Positions 43,220-52,184 of a stretch of DNA of 64,000 nucleotides are shown one piece after another. The notes beneath the pieces were generated by a model. That model was given only the letters and a program-made list of their open reading frames with translations. It had not been told where the DNA came from and made no database searches. This stretch comes from an uncultured Devosia sp. (GTDB lineage Bacteria; Pseudomonadota; Alphaproteobacteria; Rhizobiales; Devosiaceae), in contig NZ_CAJXJS010000002.1 of NCBI RefSeq assembly GCF_913055165.1, positions 1 to 64,000 on the forward strand, read 5' to 3'. Within the stretch, counting starts at the first letter, position 1. Every line of letters starts with the position of its first letter. The position numbers and the translations under genes were made by a program.

Positions 43220-44860
43220 TTACGCCCTAGCGGCCCCATGCCCGGCAATGACAAGGGCGAGCTCTGCTTCAAATCGCGTTCCGTTGTCATTGGCGAAGCG
43301 ATAGGTCCCGCCCATCTGTGACACCACGCCCCGGATGAGGCGCATGCCCATGCTTGTGGGTGTTTCCGGGATTTCGCCGATACCAACGCCGTCGTCGGCA
43401 ACTACCAGCTTGCATCGCCCAGCGCCAAGGTCCTGCAAGGCCACAGAAATTGTACCTGCTTGGCGATCTTCAAATGCATATTTGAGAGAATTGGTCACGA
43501 GTTCGCTCAGCAATAGCGACAATGGGGTCGCGTGGTCGCGATCCACAGGGACGGATTGGAGATCGTATCGAACCTCTACGTTAACCCCGTAGGCGTGAAC
43601 CACTTCATCGACGATCACCCGCACCAGATCGTTGGCATCGATATCCTCGTATTTGTCATGCCTGTAGATGTGCTCATGCATCGCGGCCATGGCGCTGAGC
43701 CGGCTCTGAAGGTCGATGCGCGCGGCGGCAGGCATGTCCTGCATGCGAACCAGTGACTGGACGGACTGCAGGTTGTTCTTCACCCGGTGGTGTATCTCGC
43801 GAAAGAGAAGCACATTGGTTTCGTTGGCGGCTTCCAGTTCGCTGCGGCGACGCGCATCGCGCCGAAGCAGGCTCACGATCCAGATGCCACCGCCAATCAG
43901 GCCGAGAATAATCGGCGCCACGATTATGAGCACCGTTATGATCGCGGAGCGCAACGAGTCCCAGGTCTGGTCCGTGGCGATCGACGCCAAGGCGACAATC
44001 TCAGTACCCGGAACCGAGCGATAGCTCACAACGCGGGCAATGCCGTCCACAGGTGAAGCCGCAGAGAAGTATGTCCCAGCTTCGGCACTTGGCAGATGCT
44101 CGGCTATCAACGGGTGAGACGAGAGGTCGACAGGCGTGCTGACCGCGGGATAGCGTGCCATCAACTGCCCATCGCGGCGCACAAGGCTTACGGTGGAGCC
44201 TGGATCAAGTTCGATGTTGACCCAGAAGTTCTGCATCAGAGAATCCGTGAAGGAAACCATGACCGCGCCCGCCATCTCGCCGTTTCGCGACAGCCTGCGC
44301 GAGAAGACGAAGATGTTCTCACCGGTGAGGCGACTTGTGAGCAAGCCGGACATATAGGACTGCGCGCCTGCCTTCAGCGCCGTAAAATACTCCCTATCCG
44401 CGACACTGACATCTCTCGCCCCAGGGACGGTGGAGAAGAGGGTGTTGGCCTCGGCGTCAATTACATAGACATCGACTTCCTCGGGCAGGCCTTCAACTGC
44501 TGCCTCCAGGGTGGTGGGATCAGTGGCGAGTTGAGGACCCAGCACTGCATCTACCCGGCGAAGTGTCTGATTGGCGACTTGGGAAATCCAGCCGGCGTTA
44601 ATTGCCACAACTTGAGCGGCTCCTTGCGCGCGTTCCTCAAGGCGCATTCTGGTCTGACCAATGGCCTGAAAGACAAAATAGGCAAAGACACCGGCAAACA
44701 TCGCAAGGCACAGCGTCACAAAGGCGATGGCCACCGTCGTGGCCTTTACGTCGCCCAGCTTTCGCCTGCTACTGTCCCTCAGCCTCGCCTCCCCCACAAT
44801 GCCGCCTCTTTTGCGCGCTGTTTTCGGCAAACCCTGCATCGCAGGGGGCGCGTAGCGCAT
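43220..44860 (-). CDS. Membrane sensor histidine kinase, HisKA_2/HWE type
   Basis: Two-component sensor, 546 aa. Two membrane segments (about 42-67, VAIAFVTLCLAMFAGVFAYF; and about 309-331, AIITVLIIVAPIILGLIGGG) flank a periplasmic sensor region of about 240 residues that looks like a Cache domain (YVIDAEANTLFSTVPGARDV). The kinase part has the HisKA_2 box FREIHHRVKNNLQSVQSLV and a HATPase with LLSELVTNSLKYAFED and VVADDGVGIG. No response-regulator gene is adjacent, so the partner is elsewhere; HWE/HisKA_2 kinases in alphaproteobacteria often feed the PhyR general stress pathway. The start (44860) is uncertain. Confidence 0.9.
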   Translation of the reverse strand: MRYAPPAMQGLPKTARKRGGIVGEARLRDSSRRKLGDVKATTVAIAFVTLCLAMFAGVFAYFVFQAIGQTRMRLEERAQGAAQVVAINAGWISQVANQTLRRVDAVLGPQLATDPTTLEAAVEGLPEEVDVYVIDAEANTLFSTVPGARDVSVADREYFTALKAGAQSYMSGLLTSRLTGENIFVFSRRLSRNGEMAGAVMVSFTDSLMQNFWVNIELDPGSTVSLVRRDGQLMARYPAVSTPVDLSSHPLIAEHLPSAEAGTYFSAASPVDGIARVVSYRSVPGTEIVALASIATDQTWDSLRSAIITVLIIVAPIILGLIGGGIWIVSLLRRDARRRSELEAANETNVLLFREIHHRVKNNLQSVQSLVRMQDMPAAARIDLQSRLSAMAAMHEHIYRHDKYEDIDANDLVRVIVDEVVHAYGVNVEVRYDLQSVPVDRDHATPLSLLLSELVTNSLKYAFEDRQAGTISVALQDLGAGRCKLVVADDGVGIGEIPETPTSMGMRLIRGVVSQMGGTYRFANDNGTRFEAELALVIAGHGAARA

Positions 44861-44980
44861 TCAACGCATAACAGGCGAAATCGCTCCCGCACTAGAAAGA
44901 TTAAGCAGATCCGCGGTGTTAAGACCGTCGTAGGCGACGGATGTTAAGTCAGAAACCTAGTTTTTCCCGGAAGGAAATTT

Positions 44981-45460
44981 ATGCCAAACCTCCCCAGGCT
45001 ACTAAATCTCGGCCTCGCCGCCGTGACGGTGACCGTGCTGGCCGCCTGTTCTTCCTTCGGCGGAGCCAGCGCGCCTGCAGCCCTGGCGCCGGCTCTGTCT
45101 GCGCGAATGGACCAACCGAACGCGACGCTTGATTCCCAACAGGCGATCGGGCTGATCAATGCCTATCGTGCGACCCGCAATGTATCACCCCTGGTCGCCG
45201 ATGCTGGATTGAACGCGACGGCTCAGGCACTCGCGAGCCAATACGCGCAAACCGGCACGGCGCCCACCAAGCCGCAGGCGCTTGTGCAGATGAAGCTGAG
45301 TGCGGGTTATTCAACCTTTGCCGAGACCTTCTCTGGCTGGCGCAACAATGCGGCGGATGCCGTCGGCTTGGCTGCCCCGGCCAGCAAGGCAGGTGTCGCT
45401 GTCGCCTTCAACCCGTCGTCGAGCTACGGCGTCTATTGGGTGCTCGTCCTTGGAAATTGA
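44981..45460 (+). CDS. CAP/SCP-domain lipoprotein
   Basis: Exported 159-aa protein with a lipoprotein signal: hydrophobic stretch then LAACSS, so Cys23 is the likely lipidation site. The mature part resembles a short CAP/SCP (PF00188) domain: LDSQQAIGLINAYRATRNVS, LNATAQALASQYA, FSGWRNNAADAVGLAAPASK and YGVYWVLVLGN. Bacterial CAP proteins have unclear functions. The following TusA-like gene starts inside its last codons. It is divergent from the histidine kinase gene; a CCGTCG/CGACGG hairpin (44925-44940) lies in its upstream region. Confidence 0.82.
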   Translation: MPNLPRLLNLGLAAVTVTVLAACSSFGGASAPAALAPALSARMDQPNATLDSQQAIGLINAYRATRNVSPLVADAGLNATAQALASQYAQTGTAPTKPQALVQMKLSAGYSTFAETFSGWRNNAADAVGLAAPASKAGVAVAFNPSSSYGVYWVLVLGN

Positions 45461-45692
45461 GGTTCAGATTATCGATGCCAGGGGACTCAAATGCCCCCTG
45501 CCCGTCCTCAAACTGGAAAAATTCCTGGAGGACGCCGCGGCCGGTACGAGGGTCGTGATATTGGCTACTGACCCTATGGCCAGGATCGATATTCCCTTGC
45601 TTTGCAGGCAGCGCGGGCATGAGTGCGCGGAAGAACCGGCGGACGGCCACCTGCAGTTCAATGTGACCAAGGCTCGTCAGGATCAATACTAG
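45450..45692 (+). CDS. TusA-family sulfur carrier protein
   Basis: An 80-aa TusA/SirA-like protein. The family Cys-Pro-x-Pro motif is in DARGLKCPLPVLKLEKFL, and the rest fits the two-layer fold (RVVILATDPMARIDIPLLCR, GHLQFNVTKA). Members carry sulfur for tRNA thiolation, molybdenum cofactor or related pathways. The likely start is TTG 45450, which overlaps the end of the CAP gene by 11 bases, implying translational coupling. Its TAG shares a CTAG with the stop codon of the convergent carboxypeptidase gene. Confidence 0.85.
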   Translation: MEIEVQIIDARGLKCPLPVLKLEKFLEDAAAGTRVVILATDPMARIDIPLLCRQRGHECAEEPADGHLQFNVTKARQDQY

Positions 45693-46846
45693 AGGTCGGC
45701 AGGTCGTGGTCTGGGCAACGCGATATCAATGCCCCCAACATTGACGCCGCCGCGCAGGACATCACGAATTGCGGCGCTCTCCACGGCAGGCACGCCCCCA
45801 AACATGGGCGAATGAGGCGGTCTGGGACGCGGCAGTGCAATGCCGGCCCGGATACGACCGAGGTCGACGGCGGTGTATTCGCTGACGAAGATTTCATCGG
45901 TCAGGTAGGACGGCTGATCTTCCAGGCCCATTGGAAACGCCGCCTCCTGGGCCGCCACATATTCCTTGGCATTCTTGCCACAGATGAGGGGCCGCATATC
46001 GACCGGGCTTGCGCCAATCGCGTTCGCCAAGGTGAGAACTGTCTGTCCCGTGGGCTGCAGGCGGCCACCGAGAGCATTGAGAAAGAGTTCGGCCGCCCTT
46101 TCGTTGCGCTCCCTGCCCGAGGACCCGCCCAGAACGACAGCCAGGAGGCGCCGCCCGTTTCGATCGACCGTCGCCACGATGTTGAGACCGGACGCGCACA
46201 CATAGCCCGTTTTCATGCCGGTGGTGCCGGCAAATGCCTCGAGCAACCCATTGTTGGATTCAAGCCGCGCCTTGCCGAGATTGACGACGCCAGTGCGGAA
46301 CATGGGCATGTACTGGGGAAAGCTCTGCTCGATGTAGAGCGCGATGACGGCCAGATCCCGTGCGCTGGAGACCTGACGCGGGTCGTGTAGCCCATGCGGA
46401 TTGACGAAATGGGTGGCCGAAAGGCCCATGCGCGCGGCGGTCTCGTTCATCATGGCGACGAAATTCGACTCGCTGCCGCCCACCGTTTCGGCGATGGCTA
46501 CGGCGATGTCGTTCGCGGACTTCACGACGAGGATATAGAGCGCATCCTTGAGGGTGACAGTGCTGTCGACCTTCAGCCCCGACTTGCTGGGCGCCTGGTT
46601 GAAGGCATTGCGCGAAATGGTCACCGGCGTATCCAGGGTAACCGTACCCTTGGCAATCTCTTCGAAAGTCACATAGGCGGTCATCAGCTTGGTGAGCGAC
46701 GCCGGATGCCAGGGTTGTCCCGCCTCCTCTGCGTACAGCACTTGCAGGGTCGCCCGATCCACCACCAGCATTGGATTGGCCCAGGCCTGAAAAGTGCCAG
46801 CAAATGCCAGGATGAGAACGAGCAAGAGACGGCGGGCAAGCAGCAA
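45689..46846 (-). CDS. D-alanyl-D-alanine carboxypeptidase (penicillin-binding protein 5/6 family)
   Basis: Periplasmic low-molecular-mass PBP that trims the terminal D-Ala of peptidoglycan peptides. A signal peptide is present (LLLVLILAFAGTFQAWA). Active-site motifs are SxxK (SLTK), SxN (SAN in VVKSANDIAVAIAE) and KTG (GMKTGYVCASG). At 385 aa it has normal length, with a Pro/Arg-rich C-terminal tail (ALPRPRPPHSP and ALPRPRPADL, a repeated motif) rather than a clear amphipathic anchor. It converges with the tusA-like gene, overlapping it by 4 bases. Confidence 0.93.
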   Translation of the reverse strand: MLLARRLLLVLILAFAGTFQAWANPMLVVDRATLQVLYAEEAGQPWHPASLTKLMTAYVTFEEIAKGTVTLDTPVTISRNAFNQAPSKSGLKVDSTVTLKDALYILVVKSANDIAVAIAETVGGSESNFVAMMNETAARMGLSATHFVNPHGLHDPRQVSSARDLAVIALYIEQSFPQYMPMFRTGVVNLGKARLESNNGLLEAFAGTTGMKTGYVCASGLNIVATVDRNGRRLLAVVLGGSSGRERNERAAELFLNALGGRLQPTGQTVLTLANAIGASPVDMRPLICGKNAKEYVAAQEAAFPMGLEDQPSYLTDEIFVSEYTAVDLGRIRAGIALPRPRPPHSPMFGGVPAVESAAIRDVLRGGVNVGGIDIALPRPRPADL

Positions 46847-47007
46847 GGGAGAACGACTCCGCGGGTGTGTATTGAAAGAGCGCCCCTCTTAGCAGCCGGC
46901 CCCAGCAATCTCAAGAAAGCGCTAGGCGTCTGACGCCGGTGTGAACGTGCTGACGTACCTTGTCACACACACTGCAGATTGTGTTCGCATCAAAATGGAG
47001 GTGCGCG

Positions 47008-47577
47008 ATGAAGTCGCTGCTGACGATTCTGACCCCGGGCTTCGCCGACTGGGAGACCGCCCTGCTCAATGCGGGTGCCCGAGAATATTATCGCCTGGAG
47101 ACCCGATTTGCGTCGCCCGGCGGCGAAACCGTGACATCGGCGGGTGGTTTGAAGGTCTTGCCGCACCTGGCCATTGAGGAAGCTTCCGTCGAGGATTTCG
47201 ACGCCATCCTGGTCAATGGTGGTACGATCTGGGCGCAGCCCGACGCACCCGACGTCTCGGGCCTGCTATGCGAAGCCAGGGCCAAATCGCTGGTCGTTGG
47301 CGGCATATGCGACGGCGTCATGGCGCTGGCGCGCGCTGGTCTGCTGAACGATGTCCGCCACACTGCGAATGGTCCCGAGAGCCTACCATCGACCGGCTAT
47401 GCCGGGGCACAGTACTATGTTGGCACGCCCAGGGCTGTTCTCGACCGCGGCATCGTCACGGCCCCGGGCACGGCCCCCGTGAGTTTCATGGGCGCCGTCC
47501 TCGACGCACTGGGGCTACGCACTGGCGACCTCGACTTCTATCTCGATCTCTATGCCGCCGAGCATCGAGCCGCATAG
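47008..47577 (+). CDS. DJ-1/PfpI family protein
   Basis: A 189-aa glutamine-amidotransferase-like protein of the DJ-1/PfpI superfamily. The nucleophile elbow is in VVGGICDGVMALARAGLL, with Cys in the GICDG turn, and the acidic partner is early in the sequence (DWETAL). Members include chaperones, glyoxalases and proteases; the specific activity cannot be told. ATG 47008 is preceded by GGAGG at 4-5 bases' distance. It stands between the carboxypeptidase and doxX genes. Confidence 0.87.
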   Translation: MKSLLTILTPGFADWETALLNAGAREYYRLETRFASPGGETVTSAGGLKVLPHLAIEEASVEDFDAILVNGGTIWAQPDAPDVSGLLCEARAKSLVVGGICDGVMALARAGLLNDVRHTANGPESLPSTGYAGAQYYVGTPRAVLDRGIVTAPGTAPVSFMGAVLDALGLRTGDLDFYLDLYAAEHRAA

Positions 47578-47629
47578 ACTGGGCCGGCCGCGCCGACGTA
47601 TTCGATCGCATGGAGTCGGCGCGGCGCCC

Positions 47630-48040
47630 TTATCTAGGCGTTATTGGAGCCTTGCTCGTTCGCCCCCAAAGCACAAGGAGCGACAGAGCCAGCAGCACGA
47701 GGTTGAACGGCAGAATTGTGAACTCGCCGCGTGTCGTGTGCAGTCCGATGGCAAGGACCTGAATAGCTGAGAATCCGAGCGCCGCTAGCGGCGTCAATCG
47801 CGGTGCGATACGCGTGGCGGCGGGCAAGATGATGCCAATTGCACCGAGAACTTCCATCGTGCCGATAAACCGCGTCAGCAATTCCGGATAGTCGCCTGCA
47901 TAGGCCATTCCGGATGCGACCAGCCCCTCAATGGGCTGCGTCAGTTTCATCACGCCAGCCATGCCGTAGAATACGGCCAGGGCCACCTGCACTATCCATA
48001 GCCCTATGTTCCAGCCTCTCAACCCGGTCGAATTGCTCAC
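47630..48040 (-). CDS. DoxX family membrane protein
   Basis: A 136-aa inner-membrane protein with four hydrophobic segments. The DoxX/DoxD-type core is VQVALAVFYGMAGVMKLTQP, then LTRFIGTMEVLGAIGIILPA and two later helices. Such proteins are often linked to redox or thiol stress in divergent pairs with HxlR regulators, as here. The start is GTG 48040. The 90-base divergent gap holds an inverted repeat that may be the HxlR site. Confidence 0.87.
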   Translation of the reverse strand: MSNSTGLRGWNIGLWIVQVALAVFYGMAGVMKLTQPIEGLVASGMAYAGDYPELLTRFIGTMEVLGAIGIILPAATRIAPRLTPLAALGFSAIQVLAIGLHTTRGEFTILPFNLVLLALSLLVLWGRTSKAPITPR

Positions 48041-48078
48041 CGCTACCTCCCCTGCCGTTGCACACTCTGGTATAAACG

Positions 48079-48103
48079 AGTAACTGTCTCTATATTTGTT
48101 ACT
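48079..48103. promoter_or_regulatory. Inverted repeat in the doxX/hxlR divergent region
   Basis: AGTAAC (48079-48084) and GTTACT (48098-48103), 13 bases apart, are centred about 40 bases before the hxlR start. A further GAGTTAC follows. This is the natural place for HxlR autoregulation and control of doxX. Confidence 0.45.
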
Positions 48104-48130
48104 GAGTTACCCACACAAGGAGGCACATCA

Positions 48131-48547
48131 ATGTCACTTACCGATACTTCGCAGCATTCGAACTGCTCGGCGATGTCGGATGTGCTGAACCGGATCGGTG
48201 ACAAGTGGAGTGTCATGGTGGTCGGCATGTTGGGACGAAACGGGACGCTACGCTTCAACGAGCTCAAGCGTATGATCAATGGTGTCTCTCAGCGCATGCT
48301 GACCTTGACACTCCGCAATCTCGAGCGTGACGGACTGGTGACCCGCACGATTTATCCAGAGGTGCCGCCGCGCGTGGAATATAGCCTGACCGAGCTGGGC
48401 AAGACCCTGCAGGTGCCTATCAGTGCATTGTGGGATTGGTCGGCAGAAAATCACGGCGCGATCGTCGAAGCGCGGGCCATTTATGATGCCAGGGAGTCTG
48501 CCGTTACGTCCGACAACGCCAGAAAGATTGCCTACGCGCGAGGATGA
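48131..48547 (+). CDS. HxlR-type winged-helix regulator
   Basis: A 138-aa MarR-like regulator of the HxlR family: NRIGDKWSVMVVGMLGRNGT, then LRFNELKRMINGVSQRMLTL and LRNLERDGLVTRTIYPEVPP. A cysteine at residue 12 (HSNCSAMSDVL) is at the position used for redox or electrophile sensing in several HxlR proteins. GGAGG precedes the ATG 48131. It is divergent from doxX, the probable target, and ends 9 bases from the convergent mipZ. Confidence 0.92.
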   Translation: MSLTDTSQHSNCSAMSDVLNRIGDKWSVMVVGMLGRNGTLRFNELKRMINGVSQRMLTLTLRNLERDGLVTRTIYPEVPPRVEYSLTELGKTLQVPISALWDWSAENHGAIVEARAIYDARESAVTSDNARKIAYARG

Positions 48548-48556
48548 CAGAGCGAA

Positions 48557-49453
48557 TCAAGGCTCACTGTGCGCCATGTGGCTGAACCGGTTCACGTCAT
48601 TCGCCGGGCGAGAAAGGACTTCCTGGCGCGCTTCCGCCCGTCGACTGGCCGGCAGATTGAGCGCGTTCACCAAGGCCCGATATTCCTGTCGAGCGCTCAT
48701 GTGAGACATTGAAGGCACACCGCCCAGAAGCTCATCATCGAGGGGATCAAAGACGGTCATGCCGGTCGCAAACAGGGATCGGAAGATGACCCGCTCGGCA
48801 ATGCCGTCGGCAACCCGGCAGCCAAGACGCATGGCGATGCGCTCAAGCATGGTTTGTACCTGCCGCATGTTGCGGGATGACAGCATTGAGATTCGATTGC
48901 GCACTAGAACCCAGTCGATATTGCGTCCATCGATGGCAAGGCGCTCAGACCGGGCGCGCTGCACCAGCCGCGCGTAATGGCTCAACTCCCGGGGCTCACC
49001 AGTCACTGGGTCCACCTGCGCCATCACACTGAGGTCGATCAGGCTGTCATTTACAGGCGTGACCAAGGTATCGGCCAGCGAATGGGCCAACCGAGCCAGA
49101 TTCGTGTCAAAACCCGGTGTGTCGATGACGATGAAATCGGCAGAAGCCTCCACTTCGCCAATTGCCTGGCGGAAAAGATCGAACTCGATACGGTGGTTCT
49201 CGCGCGCCGAATCGCCTCTCGCCAATGGCAGGTGATAGTGGGTTGTATGGGGAAGGCTCAGCCCCTTGGAGCGAGCCCAGTCCCGCCGATTGCGCACATA
49301 GTGGGTGAGCGTCTGCTGCCGGCTGTCGACGTCAATCGAGGCGACTTTGTATCCTTGGTAGAGCAGATAAATGGCCAGGTGAAAGGCGGTCGTCGACTTG
49401 CCCGATCCGCCCTTCTCGTTGCCAACCACAATGACATGCGCGCCTTGCCGCAC
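48557..49453 (-). CDS. mipZ: Division-site positioning ATPase MipZ
   Basis: ParA/MinD-type ATPase that forms a polar gradient through ParB and keeps FtsZ at midcell in alphaproteobacteria. The 298-aa protein has the deviant Walker A VVGNEKGGSGKSTTAFH, switch I IDVDSRQQTLTHYVRNRRDW, and IVIDTPGFDTNLARLAHSLA, and the MipZ-specific blocks TPVNDSLIDLSVMAQVDPVT, NIDWVLVRNRISMLSSRNM and SMSHMSARQEYRALVNALNL. The start is GTG 49453 behind GGGGAG. A GANTC site (49458-49462) sits in the ribosome-binding region, a possible CcrM methylation target. Confidence 0.94.
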   Translation of the reverse strand: MRQGAHVIVVGNEKGGSGKSTTAFHLAIYLLYQGYKVASIDVDSRQQTLTHYVRNRRDWARSKGLSLPHTTHYHLPLARGDSARENHRIEFDLFRQAIGEVEASADFIVIDTPGFDTNLARLAHSLADTLVTPVNDSLIDLSVMAQVDPVTGEPRELSHYARLVQRARSERLAIDGRNIDWVLVRNRISMLSSRNMRQVQTMLERIAMRLGCRVADGIAERVIFRSLFATGMTVFDPLDDELLGGVPSMSHMSARQEYRALVNALNLPASRRAEARQEVLSRPANDVNRFSHMAHSEP

Positions 49454-49713
49454 CGTCGACTCCCCAAATCACTTGCCGGAGTGTGTTGATTTGGGACGCT
49501 TCGCACAAGGGAAAACATGGTCAATGGTTCATTAATCACCTCAGGCGGCTGCCGGGGGAATGCCCGGGGTGCCGAAAAAGACCACAATGCGTCGTTTCAA
49601 TGAACTTTCCATGCGCCTGACGCATGCGCGACGTGACCAATGGTGGCTAGCTGACCTCTGCGAACACCGGCATCGTCTCCTGGCACTTCAGTAAACCGCA
49701 AAGGGATTCTGCC

Positions 49714-49866
49714 ATGTTTGTGCGAGCCGTCTGGCGCTTGAAGCGCCTGGTCGACATCAAGCAGACGTTGCGGGAAATGGACGTTCCCTCGACGCGCGAT
49801 GCCGATATACTAGGGATTTCCGGTCCGGACTTCTCAAAGATGACGCGATCGCTTTTTGATCGCTGA
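49714..49866 (+). CDS. Small basic protein, DUF1127-like
   Basis: A 50-aa ORF (MFVRAVWRLKRLVDIKQTLR then EMDVPSTRDADILGISGPDF). The layout, a basic helix followed by a short D-x-D-I/L-G-I-S turn, resembles DUF1127 mini-proteins, but the match is weaker than for the next small gene. AAGGG lies upstream of the ATG. A GC-rich hairpin follows at 49893-49920. Too short to be sure. Confidence 0.55.
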   Translation: MFVRAVWRLKRLVDIKQTLREMDVPSTRDADILGISGPDFSKMTRSLFDR

Positions 49867-49892
49867 GCGCCTCGACCTCTGCCTTGCTACAA

Positions 49893-49920
49893 CGGCCGCC
49901 GGATCGCCATCTGGCGGCCG
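49893..49920 (+). terminator. Hairpin after the first small ORF
   Basis: CGGCCGCC (49893-49900) pairs with GGCGGCCG (49913-49920) around 12 bases. No T-run follows, so termination is uncertain. Confidence 0.35.
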
Positions 49921-50063
49921 CAACGTTTCCGCATAGGTGAATGATCAATGAACGAGCACTGCCTACGACTTGCGCAAAACGCATAGCTAGTTTGACCAAT
50001 CTCTATCTGCTCGCTGGGGATGGGCTGACCTATATGTAGCTCGTCAAGACAAGGAGACATCCG

Positions 50064-50213
50064 ATGGACATTCGTAAGACCTTCAAGAAGTGGGCCGCAT
50101 ACCAGCAGACCGTTCGTGAGCTTGCTGCTCTCGACAATCGCCAGCTCAACGATCTGGGCATTTCGCGCACCGACATCAGCCGCGTTGCTCGCAATCATGT
50201 CGACACTCTGTAA
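50064..50213 (+). CDS. DUF1127 mini-protein
   Basis: A 49-aa basic protein: MDIRKTFKKWAAYQQTVREL, then AALDNRQLNDLGISRTDISR. The LxxLDxRxLxDLGISRxDI pattern is the DUF1127 signature. Long DUF1127 proteins with the related C-terminal region are RNA-binding regulators of growth and small-RNA turnover in alphaproteobacteria (such as CcaF1), and short ones affect phosphate and carbon metabolism; which applies is unknown. AAGGAG lies 7 bases before the ATG, and a strong terminator follows at 50241-50271, so it is a monocistronic unit. Confidence 0.88.
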   Translation: MDIRKTFKKWAAYQQTVRELAALDNRQLNDLGISRTDISRVARNHVDTL

Positions 50214-50240
50214 GTTCGACGGCTCCAAGACTTCAAACCG

Positions 50241-50271
50241 AACGCTCGCTTCTCTCTGAGATGCGAGCGTT
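50241..50271 (+). terminator. Terminator after the DUF1127 gene
   Basis: AACGCTCGC (50241-50249) pairs with GCGAGCGTT (50263-50271), followed by TTGATTCT. Good stem, moderate T content. Confidence 0.7.
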
Positions 50272-50339
50272 TTGATTCTGAGGCCGGGCGAAGCAAACGC
50301 CGATTGCTCCGGACAAGCGGGCTTGGTATCTGGCTCGCC

Positions 50340-51722
50340 ATGTCAAACGAACCCATTCACATTATTGGCGGGGGCCTAGCCGGGTCCGAAGCCGCCTGGC
50401 AGGCAGCCGAGGCGGGCGCGAGAGTCATCTTGCACGAGATGCGAGGCATCAAGCGTACAGATGCGCATGAGACCGACGCCTTCGCAGAGCTTGTCTGTTC
50501 CAACTCGTTCCGATCCGACGACCACGAACAGAACGCCGTCGGATTGCTGCACGAAGAGATGCGGCGCTGCAACTCGATCATCATGCGCGCAGCGGACCAG
50601 CACAAGCTGCCAGCCGGCGGCGCTCTCGCTGTGGACCGTCACGGTTTTTCGGGGGCCGTGACCGAGGCCATTAGCAACCATCCCAATATCACCGTTGTCC
50701 GAGAGGAGGTCGCGGGGTGGCCGCCGGGCGACTGGCAGCACGTCATCATTGCGACAGGTCCACTGACTTCGCCGGCGCTGGCCGATGCGGTGCTGGAAAA
50801 GACCGGCGAGGATTCGCTGGCCTTCTTCGACGCCATCGCTCCGATCGTCCACTATGACAGCATCAATCACGACATTGCCTGGAAGCAATCGCGCTATGAC
50901 AAGGCGGGCCCGGGCGGCACAGGGGCGGACTATCTCAACCTGCCCATGGACAAGGACCAATACTACGCCTTCGTCGAGGCGCTGAAATCTGCTCCGCTGC
51001 ATGAATTCAAGGACTGGGAAAAGGTGCCCTATTTCGATGGGTGCCTACCCATCGAGGTGATGGCCGAGCGCGGACCGGAGACCTTGAGACATGGCCCGAT
51101 GAAACCTGTTGGACTGACCAATCCACGCAACCCGACCGTCAAGCCCTATGCGATCGTGCAACTGCGGCAGGACAATGCGTTGGGTACGCTGTGGAACATG
51201 GTCGGCTTCCAGACCAAGATGCGCTACGGCATCCAAACCGAAATCTTTCGGATGATCCCTGGGCTTGAGAACGCGCAATTCGCTCGTCTGGGTGGATTGC
51301 ACCGCAACACGTTCATCAATTCCCCCAAGGTTTTGGCGCCGGACCTCAAGCTCAAGGTTGATCCTCGCATCCGCTTTGCCGGGCAGGTGACCGGGGTGGA
51401 AGGCTATGTCGAGAGCGCTGCGGTGGGCCTCATTACCGGTCGCATGACAGCGGCCGAAGCCTTGGGCGGTTCCCTGGCCACCCCGCCGGTAACGACGGCG
51501 CTGGGCGCGCTGATCGGCCACATCACTGGCGGACACATTGAAGCGGAAGGCTATAGCGGCGCGCGCAGCTTTCAGCCGATGAACGTCAATTTCGGACTGT
51601 TTCCCGAGGTGACCATCAGTAAGCCCGAAGGGGTCAAGCGGTGGCGCGGGCCGGACAAGACCATCGCCAAGCGCCGGGCGATAACCAGCCGCGCGCTGGA
51701 AGACCTCAAGGCCTGGGCATGA
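50340..51722 (+). CDS. trmFO: Folate-dependent tRNA U54 methyltransferase TrmFO
   Basis: FAD enzyme that uses methylene-tetrahydrofolate to make m5U54 in tRNA. The 460-aa protein starts with the FAD-binding motif [20 protein letters not shown] and has the TrmFO segments [38 protein letters not shown] and [14 protein letters not shown] start at ATG 50340 ([11 protein letters not shown]); the frame is open 36 bases upstream. Its stop overlaps the ATG of the thioesterase gene (ATGA). Confidence 0.96.
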   Translation: MSNEPIHIIGGGLAGSEAAWQAAEAGARVILHEMRGIKRTDAHETDAFAELVCSNSFRSDDHEQNAVGLLHEEMRRCNSIIMRAADQHKLPAGGALAVDRHGFSGAVTEAISNHPNITVVREEVAGWPPGDWQHVIIATGPLTSPALADAVLEKTGEDSLAFFDAIAPIVHYDSINHDIAWKQSRYDKAGPGGTGADYLNLPMDKDQYYAFVEALKSAPLHEFKDWEKVPYFDGCLPIEVMAERGPETLRHGPMKPVGLTNPRNPTVKPYAIVQLRQDNALGTLWNMVGFQTKMRYGIQTEIFRMIPGLENAQFARLGGLHRNTFINSPKVLAPDLKLKVDPRIRFAGQVTGVEGYVESAAVGLITGRMTAAEALGGSLATPPVTTALGALIGHITGGHIEAEGYSGARSFQPMNVNFGLFPEVTISKPEGVKRWRGPDKTIAKRRAITSRALEDLKAWA

Positions 51723-52162
51723 CGCCAACGGCACTGGCCGAGTACCTGTATCTGCACATGCCCCTTTCGCGGGCCATGGCGGTATCGGTGATCGAGGCCA
51801 GTGCAGAATCCGTGGCCCTGCACGTGCCGCTTGAACCTAATGTCAACGTGCATGGCACCATGTTCGGCGGCAGTATTTCCACGGCCATGCTTCTGGCCGC
51901 CTGGTCAGTGTTGCATTTGCGGTTGGAGGCCAACGTCACCTGTGACCTGGTGGTGCAAAGGAACCAGACCGACTTCCTCAAGCCGGTGTCTGGACCAGCA
52001 CAGGCCATCGCACATCTGGACGACGCAGATTGGGCTGGCTTCATCCAGCAGCTCAAGCGCCACGGCAAGGCGCGCAGGACGGTGTCTGCAACACTCGTAT
52101 TCGAGGATGCCATAGCGGCCCGTTTCACAGGCGAGTTTGTGGCGATCGGAACCGGGCGCTGA
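51719..52162 (+). CDS. YiiD_C-like hotdog thioesterase
   Basis: A 147-aa protein of the hotdog fold, closest to the YiiD_C/thioesterase_put group: [40 protein letters not shown] and [20 protein letters not shown]. The conserved N-x-N-x-x-G/x-T-x-F-x-G-S core is visible. Substrate is unknown, presumably an acyl-CoA or acyl-ACP. It is translationally coupled to trmFO by a 4-base overlap and ends 23 bases from the convergent NDUFAF6-like gene. Confidence 0.84.
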   Translation: MTPTALAEYLYLHMPLSRAMAVSVIEASAESVALHVPLEPNVNVHGTMFGGSISTAMLLAAWSVLHLRLEANVTCDLVVQRNQTDFLKPVSGPAQAIAHLDDADWAGFIQQLKRHGKARRTVSATLVFEDAIAARFTGEFVAIGTGR

Positions 52163-52184
52163 GATCTGCTGCTGATCGCGAGGC

